Under the pieces are notes generated by a model. That model saw only the letters and a program-made list of their open reading frames with translations. It did no database searches and was not told the origin of the DNA. Of a DNA stretch of 64,000 bases, positions 1-11,230 are shown in pieces; the stretch's first letter is position 1; each line of letters opens with the position of its first letter. The DNA is taken from contig NZ_CP017689.1 in the NCBI RefSeq assembly GCF_001831495.1, positions 3,658,001-3,722,000 on the forward strand, in the 5' to 3' direction. The position numbers and the translations under genes were made by a program. The stretch is from Thalassotalea crassostreae (GTDB lineage: Bacteria; Pseudomonadota; Gammaproteobacteria; Enterobacterales; Alteromonadaceae).

Positions 1-699
1 GTAGTAGGTGCGATCTTCATTATCTAAATCAGCAACACCTTCGGCTAAATTTTCTTGTAGGGCATCACGTTCTTTTTTAGAGACAGTAACAATAGCGGAA
101 AAAATATCACCTAAGCCACCAGTCACTTGACCTTGAGTTAACAAGTAACCATCGTTACCAGCTTCTAAATTAATATAGCCGCCAAAGTCTTTTTGTGGTG
201 CTGTACTAATAAAGTTAATTGCACCACCAACAGCATTACGACCATATAGCGTGCCTTGAGGACCACGAAGTACCTCAATGCGATCAACATCACAGAAATT
301 ACAGTAGCTAAATACACCATTTTCAGTGTTATAAACACCATCAGTATAAATACCAACACCAGGATCTGAACCAAGAGAAGTTGTTGGACGACCTACACCA
401 CGAATAGATACTCGGTTCGAGGTGATAACTAAAGAAGGTGAGTATTGCACTAACCCTTGCGCATCATCGATACCTAAGTCTTCCATCGCATCAGAATTGA
501 AAGCACTAACGGCTTGACCTGTTTCCATTAGCGTTGTTGAACGTTTAGTTGACGTGACTTCAATAACCTCTATGCCAGCGTCTGCTTGTTCTACAGATTC
601 TTGTTGCGCATAAGCAGCGCTGCTGAATCCAGTAACGATCATAGCGCAGGCCAAAGGCGACAGTTTAAACCTTAATGCATTAGTTTTATTTTCTCTCAT
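1..699 (-). CDS. TonB-dependent receptor, N-terminal part (cut by window start)
   Basis: An uninterrupted reading frame of 233 codons runs off the window edge, so only the N-terminus is present. It begins with a signal peptide ending near SSAAYA-QQ. A TonB-dependent receptor plug follows, with the typical stretches SIRGVG, a YTDGVY segment and RIEVLRGPQGTLYGRNAVGG. The full protein should be an outer-membrane barrel that imports a scarce substrate with energy from TonB-ExbBD. An in-frame ATG at 711 is an alternative start. The GPH transporter, esterase and acyl-CoA genes downstream suggest a lipid-like, ester or glycosidic substrate. That is inference from neighbours only. Confidence 0.9.
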   Translation of the reverse strand, partial: MRENKTNALRFKLSPLACAMIVTGFSSAAYAQQESVEQADAGIEVIEVTSTKRSTTLMETGQAVSAFNSDAMEDLGIDDAQGLVQYSPSLVITSNRVSIRGVGRPTTSLGSDPGVGIYTDGVYNTENGVFSYCNFCDVDRIEVLRGPQGTLYGRNAVGGAINFISTAPQKDFGGYINLEAGNDGYLLTQGQVTGGLGDIFSAIVTVSKKERDALQENLAEGVADLDNEDRTYY

Positions 700-785
700 G
701 TTTATTCCCATATTTCCTGTTGTTCTATTTTTATTATTTTGTTTTAGTTTGACGTTATTTTTAGTTGTTTAAATTGGCTTTAAAT

Positions 786-2207
786 TTATTTAGCTCTTTG
801 TTCACTTAACACAGCACATATCTGTGTATGCTTGTCTTTGTTTAAATCATATTTAGTGGCAAAGAATACTGCGATTAAGTAAATTGCCATTGGCAATGGA
901 CCAGCAATTAGACCTAAATTAAAAAGATCATCAGCACTTACCATCGATGGAGCGACTTGCTTTGGAAAAGCGATAACGTCCAAGCCAATGCCAGCTATTA
1001 ATGCGCCGACACCATAAGCTGCTTTTTGTGCAAATGAATTTGCGGCAAAGAAAAGACCTTCTTGACGCTTACCTGTGTTGGTTTCATGCAAATCAGCAAC
1101 GTCTGCTAACATCGAGCCGATAACAATGCCACCGGCAATAAATAGGCTGTATCCAACAACATAAGTCGAAAACAATATTGGCATAATTAGTGCTGAACCA
1201 TTTTCTGGCATGATATTGAATAAACGCAGAATGATTGGGCTAAAACTAACTAATGTAGCAAGTAGTAAACACCATACTAAACTTGGCATTTTGTCGATTT
1301 TTTTCGATAATACAGGGGCAATTATCGTTGCCGGAATTAGACCGACGACAATCGTTAAGGTAAGCACTGAAATTTCCGCCGTTGATAATGCGAAGAAGTA
1401 ACTACCGGTATAGAGGAGAAATGTTGTACCAGCACCGCCAGCAATCATACTTAATACTTGGACAGTAAAAACAGCTCTGAAAGGCGCTAATTTTAATGCT
1501 TCGAAAAAAGCTTTAAAGCTTCGCTTAAAGTCTACTTTCTTCTCACTTTTAGCTGGTTTAGGTAAAAATGGAATGACATTTTTAGTACCAACTATACATA
1601 TAATCATGGCAACAAAAGCAATAACCGCGGCGAGTAAGCCAAGATCTGAATAACCAGCAGGATTGAGCATGCCATACGGATTTTGTTCCGATACCTTAAA
1701 GAAGGTATTAAGGGCAATAACGGAAAGCGCAATACCGCCGACATATCCTAAGAAGGTTCGATAACTAACAATTTTAGTTCGCTCTTGATAATCACTACTA
1801 AGCTCTGCTCCCAGCGCATTGTGAGGCACGTTAAATAATGTCAGCATCACTCGAACCACGATAGACCAGCCTAATAACCATAAAAACAAGCTATCTTGAT
1901 TTAATCCTTCTGGCGGCGAGAAAAGCATATACAGAGCTAATGGAAAAGGAATAACTGCGGCAATCATAAATGGATGTCTACGACCCCATTTTGATTGCCA
2001 ATTATCGGAAATATCACCCATTAACGGATCGGTGACAGCATCGACAATTAACGCAATTAACGCAGCAAATCCGGCCATGACAGCAGGCATGCCTAACACT
2101 TGGCTAAAGTAGAATACGACAAAGGACTGGAACGCAGTATCTTTGACGCCCTGTGACATCTGGCCGATGCCATAAGACACCTTTGTTAAAAACGTTAATT
2201 TAAGCAT
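786..2207 (-). CDS. GPH-family sugar/cation symporter-like MFS transporter
   Basis: This is an inner-membrane carrier of 473 residues with about 12 hydrophobic segments. Its N-terminus carries the signature of the glycoside-pentoside-hexuronide:cation symporter family (MelB fold): DAVTDPLMGDISD at about residues 56-68, followed by GRRHPF at 75-80. Asp residues in this segment are the usual cation/substrate contacts. A GAGAAG-like ribosome site (GAGAAG) lies 4 bases before the ATG. The gene lies downstream of nothing on its strand and is divergent from the carboxylesterase, with a conserved 22-bp element in the shared promoter region. The substrate cannot be read from sequence. GPH members near beta-oxidation genes may carry steroid- or glycoside-like compounds, so sugar transport should not be assumed. 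Confidence 0.85.
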   Translation of the reverse strand: MLKLTFLTKVSYGIGQMSQGVKDTAFQSFVVFYFSQVLGMPAVMAGFAALIALIVDAVTDPLMGDISDNWQSKWGRRHPFMIAAVIPFPLALYMLFSPPEGLNQDSLFLWLLGWSIVVRVMLTLFNVPHNALGAELSSDYQERTKIVSYRTFLGYVGGIALSVIALNTFFKVSEQNPYGMLNPAGYSDLGLLAAVIAFVAMIICIVGTKNVIPFLPKPAKSEKKVDFKRSFKAFFEALKLAPFRAVFTVQVLSMIAGGAGTTFLLYTGSYFFALSTAEISVLTLTIVVGLIPATIIAPVLSKKIDKMPSLVWCLLLATLVSFSPIILRLFNIMPENGSALIMPILFSTYVVGYSLFIAGGIVIGSMLADVADLHETNTGKRQEGLFFAANSFAQKAAYGVGALIAGIGLDVIAFPKQVAPSMVSADDLFNLGLIAGPLPMAIYLIAVFFATKYDLNKDKHTQICAVLSEQRAK

Positions 2208-2265
2208 TTAACTTCTCAATCAAGATAATTGGAGATGCAAATTATTGCTAATTTACATCAAAAAC

Positions 2266-2287
2266 CTAATTTGAACTTACAGTATGT
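2266..2287 (+). promoter_or_regulatory. Conserved 22-bp element, copy A (putative fused-TetR operator)
   Basis: The core TTTGAACTTACAGTATGT and its four preceding bases are identical to the copy at 14556-14577. The site lies between the divergent transporter and carboxylesterase genes. It contains the near-palindrome TTACA-gta-TGTAA. A related half, TACTTACAAG, follows exactly 20 bp downstream (C2276 to C2296). A third similar sequence (TTTACATACCTG, reverse strand) overlaps 2387-2400. The nearest plausible regulator is the double TetR protein at 14795. That assignment is inference. Confidence 0.6.
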
Positions 2288-2379
2288 AAATGCTACTTAC
2301 AAGAATTTTTTAACAAAAAAATGACATAATTAAAAGAGCTTTAACTCTAAAAATAATGAATTGAATCCAATTTTAACTA

Positions 2380-3957
2380 ATGGTAGGTTTACATACCTGT
2401 CATTCAAAACAGCAAAGTCCAATGCCTGAATATAGTTATCTAAAACTGCCCCACCACAACATTAAAGGATTAAAAAACAATACCTTAAAGTTTCTCGGCA
2501 TCAACTATGGATGCTCTGTAGAGCACACTAAACGTTGGCAACCTTCTAAGCTAAAACCATTTACACAAGAACACGCGACATCATTTGGCGCAATTGCGAT
2601 GCAAAGCCAAGAAAATAATTCATTGTTAATCGCCAAGGAAGATCAATTTCAACAAAGTGAAGATTGCCTTAGCCTAAATATTTATATTCCTAATGAATTG
2701 AACCATGAAAATGAAAAGCTACCGGTAATGGTTTGGATTCATGGCGGTGGCTTTCAAATTGGCAGTGGGTCGATGGCTTTATATAACGGCGAACACTTAG
2801 CTGAAAGTGCAAATGTAATTGTTGTTAGTATTAATTATCGACTTGGGGCTCTCGGCTTTCTCCGCCTTTGTGATATCAGCGATGGTGCAATACCGTCTAC
2901 TGGTAATGAAGGATTAACAGACCAAATTACGGCCTTAAAATGGGTACAACAAAACATCTCTCATTTTGGTGGGGATAAAAACAATGTAACCGTTTTTGGT
3001 GAATCTGCTGGCGCAATGAGTATTGCATGCTTATTAGCTTCACCATATACCAAAGGGTTAATTCATAAAGCTATTTTAGAAAGCGGTGCTGCTCATACCT
3101 ACTCTTCTATCGATAAAGCTAATGAGGTCGCCAAAGAATTTATCAACAGCGCAACTGAATTAGGTTTCGCTGTTACCGATCTGAGTAACGCTTCAATAGA
3201 CGACTTACTGCGTATACAACAACACTTCTTAGGTCGTGCTGAGATCTATCAAAAATTTGGAATTTTGCCTTTTACCCCGGTGATTGACGGTGATTTATTG
3301 CCGTTAGAACCCCATGTTGCAATCGAACAAGGTAGTGCAAAAAACATCAGTATATTATCAGGTTCGAATACCGATGAGTGGACGTTATTTGCTGCAATGC
3401 TAAATCAAAACACCCAATCTAATGATGCATTAAATAAGGCATTGTCCTATCTAATGGATAGTGATTTAGTAAAACCTTGTTTATCTCTTATCGATAAGCA
3501 ATTAGCCCAACGCCATCAGCATAAATCACCACAAACGAGGCTAAATGAGGCCTTTACTGAATATTGGTTTACTCAACCCTGTCATAGACTGTTAAATAAT
3601 CACGCTCTCGCGGGCGGAACAGCCTTTAGATATAAGCTGGGTCGTAAAACTGTGATTAAAAAGCTTGGTTGTACTCATGTCACCGATATTGGTTTTGTTT
3701 TCGGCAATGTTATTGAAAATTTCCATGGTAATTCGCCACGAGTAATTGAATTATCAAATCAAATGCAATCCTGCTGGGCCAATTTCGCTCATTATTCAAC
3801 GCCCGCGACCAATACAGTTGACTGGCCTAAATATCATCCAGACAGTGAATATCAGTTCTTATACTTTGATCATGAACACAATTGGACAGCACAAGCAGAT
3901 AAAGAATCGTTGGATTTTTGGCAACAAATAAGTGACCAACAATTGGCCTCATTTTAA
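2380..3957 (+). CDS. Type-B carboxylesterase
   Basis: This is an alpha/beta-hydrolase of the carboxylesterase type-B family, predicted to cleave carboxylic esters. The oxyanion-hole motif HGGGF is at 121-125. The nucleophile elbow is FGESAG with Ser209. A GCTHVTDIGFVFG segment supplies the likely catalytic His. No signal peptide is evident, so the enzyme is probably cytoplasmic. The ATG at 2380 has no ribosome site. An in-frame ATG at 2422 (protein starting MPEYSYL) is equally plausible and would leave the operator-like sequence at 2383-2400 outside the gene. The stop overlaps the next start by one base (TAATG), so esterase and MATE exporter are probably translated together. Length is normal for the family. 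The natural ester is unknown. Confidence 0.88.
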   Translation: MVGLHTCHSKQQSPMPEYSYLKLPHHNIKGLKNNTLKFLGINYGCSVEHTKRWQPSKLKPFTQEHATSFGAIAMQSQENNSLLIAKEDQFQQSEDCLSLNIYIPNELNHENEKLPVMVWIHGGGFQIGSGSMALYNGEHLAESANVIVVSINYRLGALGFLRLCDISDGAIPSTGNEGLTDQITALKWVQQNISHFGGDKNNVTVFGESAGAMSIACLLASPYTKGLIHKAILESGAAHTYSSIDKANEVAKEFINSATELGFAVTDLSNASIDDLLRIQQHFLGRAEIYQKFGILPFTPVIDGDLLPLEPHVAIEQGSAKNISILSGSNTDEWTLFAAMLNQNTQSNDALNKALSYLMDSDLVKPCLSLIDKQLAQRHQHKSPQTRLNEAFTEYWFTQPCHRLLNNHALAGGTAFRYKLGRKTVIKKLGCTHVTDIGFVFGNVIENFHGNSPRVIELSNQMQSCWANFAHYSTPATNTVDWPKYHPDSEYQFLYFDHEHNWTAQADKESLDFWQQISDQQLASF

Positions 3958-5291
3958 TGAATACGAAAACCACAGGCTCTAAACTGCCGCCATCAATTTG
4001 GAGTCTAGCCTGGCCTACAACGATAGCCAATTTGCTGCTTGCCTCGGTCGGCTTTATTCAAATTGTTATGTCGACCAAATATGGTAGCGATGCTACCGCT
4101 GCGATGACGGTCAGTCAGAGGATTTTCTTTTTACTTCAATCAGCTCTATTTGGTTTATCTGCAGGTGCCTCAGCGATTATTGCCCGACATTTCGGTGCCA
4201 ACGAGCAACACAAAGCAGGTCAAGCTTTTCAAAGTGCAATGTTAATCAGTTTTATTATTTCGCTGCTGTTGGCGACCTTATGTTTTATTTACGCTGAGCA
4301 CTTTACTCATTGGTTCGGTATGGATGAAAAAACCGAGCAAATGGCAATTTCATTTATTAAATGGATTTGTCTCTTTAGCCCAATTTACTCATTAAACATT
4401 ATTATTGCCGGTTCATTGCGCGCCAGTGGTGATGCTATGCACCCTTTACTGTTAGCGATAATGAGTAGTTTTGGTAATGCCTTCGGTTGCTATGCTTTTA
4501 GTACTGGTAGCTTTGGTGCACCAAACTTAGGTGTTGAAGGGTTAATTATTGGTGGTGTTTTAGGCTCAATCATATCGTTGCTCTTCTATATCTGTATGTG
4601 GCACAAAAATCGTTTAATCCTTCCATTTCCTGAGCAAAGTTCATATCGTAAAAAGACTCAAGTATTGCTGCGCATTGGCATGCCAAGTGCTGTAGAACAA
4701 ACCATCATTCAAATTGGTTTTTTAGTCTTTACCATCGCCGTCGCTAGCTACGGCGTTGAAGTGCTAGCCGCTTATGGACTTGGCTTGAATGTTCTAACAC
4801 TGTTATTGATCACTTCACTGGCATTTTCTATGTCAGGTGCTGTTGTTGTTGGTCAATATTTAGGTCGTAAAGAACCTGAGAAAGCTTATCAACAAGGTTG
4901 GGCAGCATGGCGAATTTGTGTGGCATTTATGACATTTTTTGGCTTGATATTTTTTATCTTTAATCATCAAATCGCAGCCATGTTGACCACTGAAGAGATA
5001 GTGCAGAGCCATACCGCCTTATTTCTTGTCATTATCGCATTTTCGATGCCATTAATAGCCACAGACTTTACCATTGGCGGTGCCATTCGGGGTGCTGGTG
5101 ATACTACCTATCCTCTTAAAGTATCTTTAATAACACTACTACTAGTACGAATAATTTTGCCTTTTGTGTTTATTTATCTACAGCTGTCATTTTTATCTTT
5201 ATTTATCTTAACCGCCGTTGATTTTCTTATTAAAGCGGTATTTATGGTGCGCTATTTTAGAAACCGTAAATGGCAAACAACGACTTTCTAA
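3957..5291 (+). CDS. MATE-family multidrug/metabolite exporter
   Basis: This is a 444-residue inner-membrane antiporter with about 12 transmembrane segments and the internal two-fold repeat of MATE/NorM proteins. Each half has a segment of the form GAxxxIARxFGA / GAVVVGQYLGRKEPEKA, followed by a G-x-IRGAGDT or GSLRASGDA motif. Family members export cationic drugs or metabolites using Na+ or H+ gradients. The start codon overlaps the carboxylesterase stop, so it is in the same operon. It might export a toxic cleavage product of the esterase substrate. That role is an inference from gene order only. Confidence 0.9.
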   Translation: MNTKTTGSKLPPSIWSLAWPTTIANLLLASVGFIQIVMSTKYGSDATAAMTVSQRIFFLLQSALFGLSAGASAIIARHFGANEQHKAGQAFQSAMLISFIISLLLATLCFIYAEHFTHWFGMDEKTEQMAISFIKWICLFSPIYSLNIIIAGSLRASGDAMHPLLLAIMSSFGNAFGCYAFSTGSFGAPNLGVEGLIIGGVLGSIISLLFYICMWHKNRLILPFPEQSSYRKKTQVLLRIGMPSAVEQTIIQIGFLVFTIAVASYGVEVLAAYGLGLNVLTLLLITSLAFSMSGAVVVGQYLGRKEPEKAYQQGWAAWRICVAFMTFFGLIFFIFNHQIAAMLTTEEIVQSHTALFLVIIAFSMPLIATDFTIGGAIRGAGDTTYPLKVSLITLLLVRIILPFVFIYLQLSFLSLFILTAVDFLIKAVFMVRYFRNRKWQTTTF

Positions 5292-5327
5292 TCTAAACAA
5301 AAGCATATTCTATTTTAAACAAAACCA

Positions 5328-5349
5328 TTAATTTGACCTTAGAGTATTT
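5328..5349 (+). promoter_or_regulatory. Conserved 22-bp element, copy B (before fadH operon)
   Basis: The sequence TAATTTGACCTTAGAGTATT matches copies A and C at 18 of 22 positions and lies 59-80 bases upstream of the fadH start. A TACTTAAAAATATT half follows 18 bp later, a similar arrangement to the tandem halves of copies A and C. It probably binds the same regulator, as the downstream operon belongs to the same catabolic island. Confidence 0.55.
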
Positions 5350-5374
5350 TTTTTTACTTAAAAATATTCTATAG

Positions 5375-7426
<2,052 letters not shown>

Positions 7427-7433
7427 TACCAAT

Positions 7434-7976
7434 ATGTTCGACATCACGATGATTGGTAGCAGTATATTTGAGTTTTGGGGACAACCCAAGTGGGGCCAAT
7501 TAAGGATTTCAAATTGTGCCGTTCGAAGCACTCAGTCTGAAGATTGGTTAAATTATGATTTAACCAATTTACCAGCGTCAAACCACATTCTTGTTTACTG
7601 TGGCAGTAACGACCTTATCTTTGATAAATCAGCAACGCAAATTATCGGTAACGTTTGCACACTGCTCGATAAGCTCGCCGAACATTTTCCAAATGCTCGA
7701 TTGGGATACTTTTCGATTATGTTGTGCCCACAAAAATCTCAAGCCAAGCAATTGCAAATCATTAACGATATTAACCAACAAATAGCGAACTATTGTCATT
7801 ATAAATATGACTATTTTGATTTTAATGACTTTATCGATAATGACGATAAATGGTTTGTAGAAGACGGCCTTCATTTAACCGAACAAGCTTATACGATGTT
7901 GAATGAAAAGCTAACACCAATCCTGACCCAGTGGGCCAAACAAAATTCAAAAGCAACTAAATTCAACGATAACTAA
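7434..7976 (+). CDS. SGNH/GDSL-type esterase
   Basis: This is a 180-residue hydrolase of the SGNH fold. Block I reads MIGSSIFEFWG with the nucleophile at about Ser9/Ser10. GSND at 57-60 supplies the oxyanion Asn. DGLHL at 144-148 supplies the catalytic Asp and His. No signal peptide is seen, so it acts in the cytoplasm. It starts 7 bases after the fadH stop, with no obvious ribosome site, and is probably translated as part of that operon. It may act as a thioesterase or deacetylase on an intermediate. The exact substrate cannot be read from the sequence. Confidence 0.82.
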   Translation: MFDITMIGSSIFEFWGQPKWGQLRISNCAVRSTQSEDWLNYDLTNLPASNHILVYCGSNDLIFDKSATQIIGNVCTLLDKLAEHFPNARLGYFSIMLCPQKSQAKQLQIINDINQQIANYCHYKYDYFDFNDFIDNDDKWFVEDGLHLTEQAYTMLNEKLTPILTQWAKQNSKATKFNDN

Positions 7977-7991
7977 CACGAGAGTAGACCA

Positions 7992-8804
7992 ATGAATCAC
8001 TTATTTTCTATCGATAACAAAGTAGCCATAGTTACAGGCGGCTCTCGTGGTATCGGAAAAATGATCAGTCAAGGTCTAGTAGAACAAGGTTGTAAGGTCT
8101 ACATTACGGCTCGTAATCAAACCGAACTTGAGGCTACAGCTAACGAACTTAACGAGTTGGCAGGTAAGCAATTATGTCTTCCAATTCATGCCGATTTGTC
8201 GACAATGCAAGGCATAATGACGTTTGTTGAAGCGATTAAAACGAAAGAGAAGAAAATTGATATCTTAATTAATAATGCCGGCGCTACTTGGGGTGCGCAA
8301 TACTCTGAATTTCCGGAAGTTGGTTGGGATAAAGTAATGAACCTTAATGCAAAGGCACCGTTTTTTGTGACTCAACAATTACTTGATGTCTTGGCTGAGT
8401 CAGCAACTGCAGAAGAGCCCGCTAGAGTAATCAACATAGCTTCAATAAATGCATTCAACAATCCAAGAATGACAAATTATTCTTATGCTGCGAGCAAAGC
8501 GGCAGTTGTACAATTAACCCGGCATTTAGCAGCGGATCTAGTTGATAAAAATATTAATATCAATGCAATTGCACCAGGATTTTTTCTTAGCAAAATGACT
8601 GAATATTCGATTGAAAATAAAGACCAACAAACATTCGTCAAAAATATGGTACCCAAAGGTCGATTAGGCAATAAAGATGACATCTGTGGTGCGGTTATTT
8701 ATTTGTCGTCAAAAGCATCAAATTGGATGACGGGACATACCTTAGTACTCGACGGCGGTGTTATTGCTGCTAGCGGATTTGGTGAATACGGTGACTTTAT
8801 TTAA
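7992..8804 (+). CDS. Short-chain dehydrogenase/reductase
   Basis: This is a classical SDR of 270 residues. The nucleotide-binding motif TGGSRGIG is at 15-22, the NNAG motif follows, and the catalytic Tyr165-x3-Lys169 pair lies in YAASKAA. Such enzymes oxidise or reduce a secondary alcohol/ketone with NAD(P)(H). It is the third gene of the fadH-SGNH-SDR operon, 15 bases after the SGNH gene. Its C-terminus GEYGDFI resembles gluconate-5-dehydrogenase and 3-oxoacyl-reductase relatives. In this context a hydroxyacyl-CoA or a ring alcohol is a likely substrate. The exact substrate is inferred only. Confidence 0.88.
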   Translation: MNHLFSIDNKVAIVTGGSRGIGKMISQGLVEQGCKVYITARNQTELEATANELNELAGKQLCLPIHADLSTMQGIMTFVEAIKTKEKKIDILINNAGATWGAQYSEFPEVGWDKVMNLNAKAPFFVTQQLLDVLAESATAEEPARVINIASINAFNNPRMTNYSYAASKAAVVQLTRHLAADLVDKNININAIAPGFFLSKMTEYSIENKDQQTFVKNMVPKGRLGNKDDICGAVIYLSSKASNWMTGHTLVLDGGVIAASGFGEYGDFI

Positions 8805-8900
8805 GTGACTTTTGTTTAAGTGACTTAAATAAAGTTTCGCAGCCCGCTTTAAAATGCCATACAGGCTGCAATAATTCTAATTTAAACCTGCTTTAGGTTA

Positions 8901-9896
8901 TTAATTGCTATTGGGGTAAATGCTTTTCCATTCATTTTTCATATCTACTACTGTCCAACCAAGCTCCTTGGCCATATCTAAACCTTTACTTAAATGGCCG
9001 ATTTTTGACTTTCGATCGTATGCCCACTCTCGTTTTTCATCGGTATGATGAATAATCATACCTAAACGAGCGCCTTGACCGGAAGTTGTATATTGCAGCA
9101 TCTGAATATCGCCATCTGAATTACCAAAAGCAGCAATTGGGCGTTTGCCAATATGATTGCTTATGCCAATAACTTTATTGTGTTTATTGTTATAAAAGCT
9201 CATTTCTGGGTAACGAACAATGACTCTCTTACCATCAACTTCTTCGTACTTAGTTACCATAATTGTGCCGACGATTTGCTCTGCGGGGATGCCGTAGACA
9301 AGATCTGACCAGGCCCTAATAAACTCAATGCCTCCACCAGATACAATGTAATTTTTAAAGTCATTTACTTTTAAGTAGTTAATCAACTCCAACATTGGTT
9401 GATATATCATCTCACTAAACTTTTTTTTGCTTACCGGATGTGTCGCACGACCCATCCACTCTTTCACAATTTCAGTGTATTGTTCATTAGTCATGCCAGC
9501 ATTCGCTGCCATGACAATATCCATTACAGCATCGTCACCAGCACTAAGAGCCCCTTTAATATCTCCCTTTAATATCAAAGAGAAAGGTTGCTTGGTTTTC
9601 CATTCAGGGTATTTTTCCGCAAGCACATGGATACGCTCTATGGCAAACATAAGCTGTGCGTATAAAGGTTGCTCTGCCCACAATGTACCGTCATTATCAA
9701 ACGTTGCAATGCGATCACCTTTAGCCACAAAATCCGGATTTTCAGGGTCGGTAACACGTTCAACAAAGTTAATGATTGTTTGTTTACTAACTCCGTCATT
9801 CCATGATGGCAATGGATCTTTCGCTACCGCAGACCAGTTAAAAGTAAACACTAAACTAAGCCATATAACAGCTCTAATATATTTATTTTTCTGCAT
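8901..9896 (-). CDS. Exported HAD-superfamily phosphatase
   Basis: This is a haloacid-dehalogenase-fold hydrolase with motif I FDNDGT (nucleophile D67, acid/base D69), motif II in YIVSGGG and motif IV GNSDGD. A signal peptide of about 25 residues (hydrophobic core IWLSLVFTFNW, cleavage after SAVA) sends it to the periplasm. The ATG at 9896 is chosen because GGAG precedes it and because an upstream extension to 9947 would bury the signal peptide. At 331 residues it is longer than simple HAD enzymes, with a cap of about 100 residues between motifs I and II. It probably removes phosphate from an imported substrate. It is convergent to the SDR gene and may be co-transcribed with the thiolase operon downstream. 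Confidence 0.83.
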   Translation of the reverse strand: MQKNKYIRAVIWLSLVFTFNWSAVAKDPLPSWNDGVSKQTIINFVERVTDPENPDFVAKGDRIATFDNDGTLWAEQPLYAQLMFAIERIHVLAEKYPEWKTKQPFSLILKGDIKGALSAGDDAVMDIVMAANAGMTNEQYTEIVKEWMGRATHPVSKKKFSEMIYQPMLELINYLKVNDFKNYIVSGGGIEFIRAWSDLVYGIPAEQIVGTIMVTKYEEVDGKRVIVRYPEMSFYNNKHNKVIGISNHIGKRPIAAFGNSDGDIQMLQYTTSGQGARLGMIIHHTDEKREWAYDRKSKIGHLSKGLDMAKELGWTVVDMKNEWKSIYPNSN

Positions 9897-10020
9897 ATTT
9901 GTCTCCGTAATCATTTTAAAGTAAACAAGCCCAGTCCCCTTTCTCATCGAGAAAAGAGCCTAGGCTTGGGGAGCTTTTTAATAATGAAATAAGTGGCACT
10001 TAATCCATTATTTACCGAAC

Positions 10021-11199
10021 TTAAAGAACTTCAAATAAACCTGCTGCCCCCATACCACCGCCGACACACATAGTGACAACAACGTATTTAACACCGCGAC
10101 GTTTACCTTCAATCAGTGCATGACCGACCATTCGTGCACCGCTCATACCGTAAGGATGACCAATAGAGATTGCACCACCATTAACATTAAGCTTTTCCAT
10201 CGGGATTTTTAAAATATCAGCACAATAAAGTACTTGTACAGCAAACGCTTCATTAAGCTCAAATAATCCAATATCATCAACTGTTAAACCATGTTGCTTA
10301 AGTAGTTTTGGCACCGCATAAATAGGACCAATGCCCATCTCATTTGGCTCACAACCTGCCACCGCAATTCCCATATATCGACCTAATGGTTGTAGGCCTT
10401 TTTGTTCAGCTAACTTCTCTTCCATTAGCACTGATGCTGAAGCGCCGTCAGATAGCTGGCTGGCATTACCGGCAGTAATACAACCACCTTCAATGACCGT
10501 TCTAAGTCCCGCTAGACTTTCTGCCGTAGTTGCTCGAATCCCCTCGTCACCGGACAAAGTTACTTCATGGTAAGAAACTTCTTTAGTTTCTTTATCCATA
10601 ACAGCTTTGGTCGTTGTCATCGGAACAATTTCAGCGTCATAATGACCTGCAGCGGCCGCTGCCGCTGTGCGATTTTGACTTAACAAGCCATATTCATCCT
10701 GACGTTCTTTACTAACACCATACTTACTTGCGACTAACTCAGCCGTTTGTAACATCGGCATATAGATATCTTGGTGCATACCGACTAGCTTTTTATCAAC
10801 CGCCATATGCATATTCATATGTTCATTTTGAACCAGTGAAATAGATTCTAATCCGGCGCCGATAGTAATATCCATACCATCACAAATAATTTGTTTCGCA
10901 GCCGTCGCTATCGACATTAAACCAGACGAACATTGACGATCGAGTGACATGCCACTAACCGTTACTGGCAATCCACCAGCTAACGCTGCTTGACGACCGA
11001 TGTTCATTGATGCTGTGCCTTGTTGCATTGCACAGCCCATGATCACATCTTCTACTTCTGCACCTTCAATCCCTGCTCGAGCTACCGCATGCTCTATCGC
11101 ATGCCCACCTAATGTTGGCGCCGATGTCATATTAAAAGCACCACGGTAAGCTTTACCAATTGGTGTACGAGCTGTTGATACGATTACTGCATTTCTCAT
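10021..11199 (-). CDS. Acetyl-CoA C-acyltransferase (thiolase)
   Basis: This is a 392-residue thiolase that cleaves 3-ketoacyl-CoA with CoA to acetyl-CoA (or propionyl-CoA) and a shortened acyl-CoA. The acyl-enzyme Cys90 lies in LDRQCSSG, His348 in GHPYGMSG, and the base Cys378 in CVGGGMG near the C-terminus. AAGGAAT precedes the ATG. It lies downstream of an acyl-CoA ligase, MaoC and SDR genes on the same strand, which together give a complete beta-oxidation round except for the dehydrogenase. The chain-length specificity cannot be read directly, and a monofunctional FadA-like or SCP2-like role are both possible. Confidence 0.92.
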   Translation of the reverse strand: MRNAVIVSTARTPIGKAYRGAFNMTSAPTLGGHAIEHAVARAGIEGAEVEDVIMGCAMQQGTASMNIGRQAALAGGLPVTVSGMSLDRQCSSGLMSIATAAKQIICDGMDITIGAGLESISLVQNEHMNMHMAVDKKLVGMHQDIYMPMLQTAELVASKYGVSKERQDEYGLLSQNRTAAAAAAGHYDAEIVPMTTTKAVMDKETKEVSYHEVTLSGDEGIRATTAESLAGLRTVIEGGCITAGNASQLSDGASASVLMEEKLAEQKGLQPLGRYMGIAVAGCEPNEMGIGPIYAVPKLLKQHGLTVDDIGLFELNEAFAVQVLYCADILKIPMEKLNVNGGAISIGHPYGMSGARMVGHALIEGKRRGVKYVVVTMCVGGGMGAAGLFEVL

Positions 11200-11230
11200 T
11201 TTGATAGATTCCTTATTTATCTAAACTCAA

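Noticed and set aside
740..770. TTTGACGTTATTTTTAG before the first TonB receptor as an operator copy.
   Set aside because: The first bases match copies B and D, but the second half does not. Too weak to list with the four copies.
8805..8880. Direct repeat TTTAAGTGACTT and GCAGCC/GGCTGC pair after the SDR gene.
   Set aside because: Weak stem with a long loop; kept out of the terminator list.
9945..9985. Palindrome AGCCTAGGCT between the HAD and thiolase genes as a terminator.
   Set aside because: Arms too short and no consistent T run; it may be chance in AT-rich sequence.
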